From the NCBI GenBank assembly GCA_020849155.1, contig JADLGU010000063.1, forward strand, positions 1 through 6,225: a DNA stretch of 6,225 nucleotides. The letters run 5' to 3'. The DNA is from Rhodocyclaceae bacterium. Its GTDB lineage: Bacteria; Pseudomonadota; Gammaproteobacteria; Burkholderiales; Rhodocyclaceae. The notes beneath the pieces are model-generated. The model was given only the letters and a program-made list of their open reading frames with translations, searched no databases and had not been told where the DNA came from. A program made the position numbers and the translations under genes. This document shows, one piece after another, positions 5,036 to 6,225 of the stretch. Each line of letters opens with the position of its first letter. Position 1 is the stretch's first letter.

Positions 5036-5884
5036 CAGCGCCGGCAGCAGGTGCTCGCGCCAGAGGCTGCGCTCGAACTTCGGCCTGAAGAAGCCGAAGT
5101 GGCCGATGCGTTTCTCGCCGATCTCCTTCGGCGCGATGCGCCTCAGGGTGCGCGGCGCGTTGACGTACTGGCCGTGGATGGATTCGGTGTTGCGCAGCGA
5201 CATGTATTCGTCGTCGGTGAAGGAGAGCGAGACGATCGGCGTCGCCACCGCGGCATACAGGGCGCGCGCCGACTCGCCCTCGACGCCGACGGCGTATTCG
5301 GGATTCAGGCACCAGCGCCGCCATTGCTCCATGACGCCGCGCGGCAGGTCGCCGACCTTGCGCAGGCGGCGCCCGGGGAAGTAGCCGAACAGCCGCAGCG
5401 ACAGCGGCGCCGCGACGAACCACAGCCACCAGGACGTGCGCCGCAGCGCGGCCGTGTTCTCGCGCCAGTAGCCGCTGCCGGTGGCGACCGTGACGATGCG
5501 CGCAACGCGCTCGCGGTTCGGCACGAAGGGCAGGATCTGCCCGCCCAGGCTGTGGCCGATCCAGTAGAGCGGCCGCTCGCCGGCGCGCGCCGTCACGGCG
5601 TTGACCATCGCCGCGCAGTCCTGCCGGGCCCAGTCGAGCACATCCACCTCCAGCCCCCTCAGCGGGCCGTGGCGCGACTGGCCGATGCCGCGGAAGTCGA
5701 AGGTGGCGACGAGATAGCCCTGCGCCGCCAGCCATTCGGCGAAGGGCGCGTAGAAGGCCTGCGTCACGCCCATGGCCGGCACCACCAGCACCGCCGCCTT
5801 GGCGTCGCCCGGCGGCGCGAAGAAGCGCGCGACGATGTGCTGGCGCGCGTCGAGGGCGATGTTCTCGCGGACGAAGGCGCTCAC
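5030..5884 (-). CDS. Alpha/beta hydrolase, COG4757-like
   Basis: The product has 284 residues. The alpha/beta hydrolase fold is evident: AVLVVPAMGV (31-40, strand then oxyanion region), YLVATFDFRGIGQS (57-70), the nucleophile elbow GHSLGG (110-115) with Ser112, a probable acid in SFTDDEYMS (Asp224 or Asp225) and His262 in RIGHFGFFR. A hydrophobic Trp-rich lid-like segment (SWWLWFVAAPLSLRLFGYF, 151-169) separates the halves and could bind a lipid or membrane (inference). The substrate is unknown; esterase or lipase activity is the default expectation. The frame is open upstream, but GTG at 5884-5882 is chosen because GGGAG lies 6 nt before it and it forms a GTGA overlap with the upstream folE-type stop, implying coupling. 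There is no signal peptide. The 3' end overlaps the CDGSH gene by 6 bp tail to tail, with no terminator between them. Confidence 0.88.
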   Translation of the reverse strand: MSAFVRENIALDARQHIVARFFAPPGDAKAAVLVVPAMGVTQAFYAPFAEWLAAQGYLVATFDFRGIGQSRHGPLRGLEVDVLDWARQDCAAMVNAVTARAGERPLYWIGHSLGGQILPFVPNRERVARIVTVATGSGYWRENTAALRRTSWWLWFVAAPLSLRLFGYFPGRRLRKVGDLPRGVMEQWRRWCLNPEYAVGVEGESARALYAAVATPIVSLSFTDDEYMSLRNTESIHGQYVNAPRTLRRIAPKEIGEKRIGHFGFFRPKFERSLWREHLLPALS

Positions 5885-6225
5885 GGCAGTCTCCCGGCGA
5901 TGGCGCGCAGGAATTCCGTGCGCAGCTGGTCGGATGTCTCGAAGGCGCCGGTGAAGGCCTGCGTCACCACCCGCTCGTCGCCGCGGCGGTCCTCGCCCAG
6001 CAGCAGACAGAGCTGCTCGGCCTCGACGACGCAGGCGCCGCCGGCCGCCTTGCCGTGCGCCACCAGCGCCTCGGCGATGTCGCGGGTCATCCACTCCTGG
6101 TAGGTGAAGCGGTGGCCGATGGCGTCGACCATGCGGGCGATGCGGCCGAAACCGTGCAGCCGCCCGCCCGGCAGGTAGGCGACATGCGCCACGCCGCGGA
6201 AGGGCACCAGGTGGTGCGGGCAGAC
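5881..6225 (-). CDS. folE: FolE-type GTP cyclohydrolase I, C-terminal part, with unusual active site
   Basis: The visible 114 residues are the C-terminal half of a T-fold GTP cyclohydrolase I; the 5' end lies beyond 6225. Canonical FolE converts GTP to 7,8-dihydroneopterin triphosphate for folate synthesis. The fragment starts VCPHHLVPFRG, holding the zinc Cys and His and the adjacent catalytic His (E. coli Cys110, His112, His113). It continues with VAYLPGGRLHGFGRIARMVD and ends AFETSDQLRTEFLRAIAG, all family-like. The second zinc Cys is in VEAEQLCLLL (Cys181). In ungapped comparison with E. coli FolE recalled from memory, His179 is replaced by Gln and Arg185 by Gly, and the usual RGI loop is GED. 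These residues matter for ring closure and triphosphate binding, so this may be a divergent paralog with altered chemistry. The stop overlaps the hydrolase GTG (GTGA), so they form an operon. Family is firm; the gene symbol is provisional. Confidence 0.82.
   Translation of the reverse strand, partial: VCPHHLVPFRGVAHVAYLPGGRLHGFGRIARMVDAIGHRFTYQEWMTRDIAEALVAHGKAAGGACVVEAEQLCLLLGEDRRGDERVVTQAFTGAFETSDQLRTEFLRAIAGRLP

Noticed and set aside
5885..6094. A longer start for the alpha/beta hydrolase inside the folE-type gene, giving 354 residues.
   Set aside because: The extra 70 residues are out-of-frame folE-type sequence; the GTG at 5884 has a GGGAG ribosome site and a 4-base coupling overlap.
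5051..6103. A 350-residue open frame on the + strand opposite the hydrolase and folE-type gene.
   Set aside because: The opposite strand encodes two recognisable families with motifs, coupling and ribosome sites; this frame is Arg/Ala/Glu-rich without motifs.

Overview
The window is a high-GC proteobacterial chromosome segment. Its gene set (malate synthase A, a CidA/LrgA-LrgB pair, YaeQ, a TusE/DsrC-family protein, a tandem CDGSH protein, a COG4757-type hydrolase and a FolE-type GTP cyclohydrolase) and codon use suggest a betaproteobacterium, most plausibly Rhodocyclales-like (Azoarcus/Thauera group). The taxonomic call is inference from gene content, not from a marker gene.

Layout: (1) 2-412, the 3' end of aceB, followed by a strong intrinsic terminator. 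(2) 473-588, an AT-rich control region. It holds four copies of an 11-bp motif (ATTRCCCYATT) arranged with dyad symmetry around base 527, overlapping a plausible sigma-70 promoter. (3) 589-2627, a two-gene cassette with overlapping ATGA stop/start. It encodes a class II Fic protein (Fic_N, Fic, winged helix; probable AMPylator with an N-terminal inhibitory helix) and an HrgA/COG2958-like protein with an N-terminal helix-turn-helix and a PD...ExK nuclease-like motif. A 25-nt imperfect direct repeat (21/25 identical, first 13 exact) flanks the cassette at 411-435 and 2635-2659, so it looks like an accessory insertion behind aceB. (4) 2711-4351, a tight + strand operon lrgA-lrgB-yaeQ with gaps of 4 and 2 nt. 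(5) 4359-5035, divergent tusE (-) and a dual-CDGSH iron-sulfur protein (+). Their promoters lie face to face on one short AT-rich palindrome, so each gene's -35 overlaps or abuts the other's -10. (6) 5030-6225, a - strand pair in which a FolE-type gene (5' end outside the window) overlaps an alpha/beta hydrolase by GTGA. The hydrolase in turn overlaps the CDGSH gene tail to tail by 6 bp.

How it fits together: most of the window is housekeeping (glyoxylate cycle, membrane LrgAB, tRNA sulfur relay, Fe-S protein, hydrolase). The part most likely to be a little-described system is the Fic plus PD-(D/E)XK-like cassette. It has its own promoter, a symmetric operator array and flanking repeats, and looks like a self-regulated defence or toxin-antitoxin-like module. 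Its function is inferred, not shown. A second point is the FolE-type protein: it keeps the zinc-binding residues but appears to have lost the catalytic His and a triphosphate-binding Arg of canonical GTP cyclohydrolase I.
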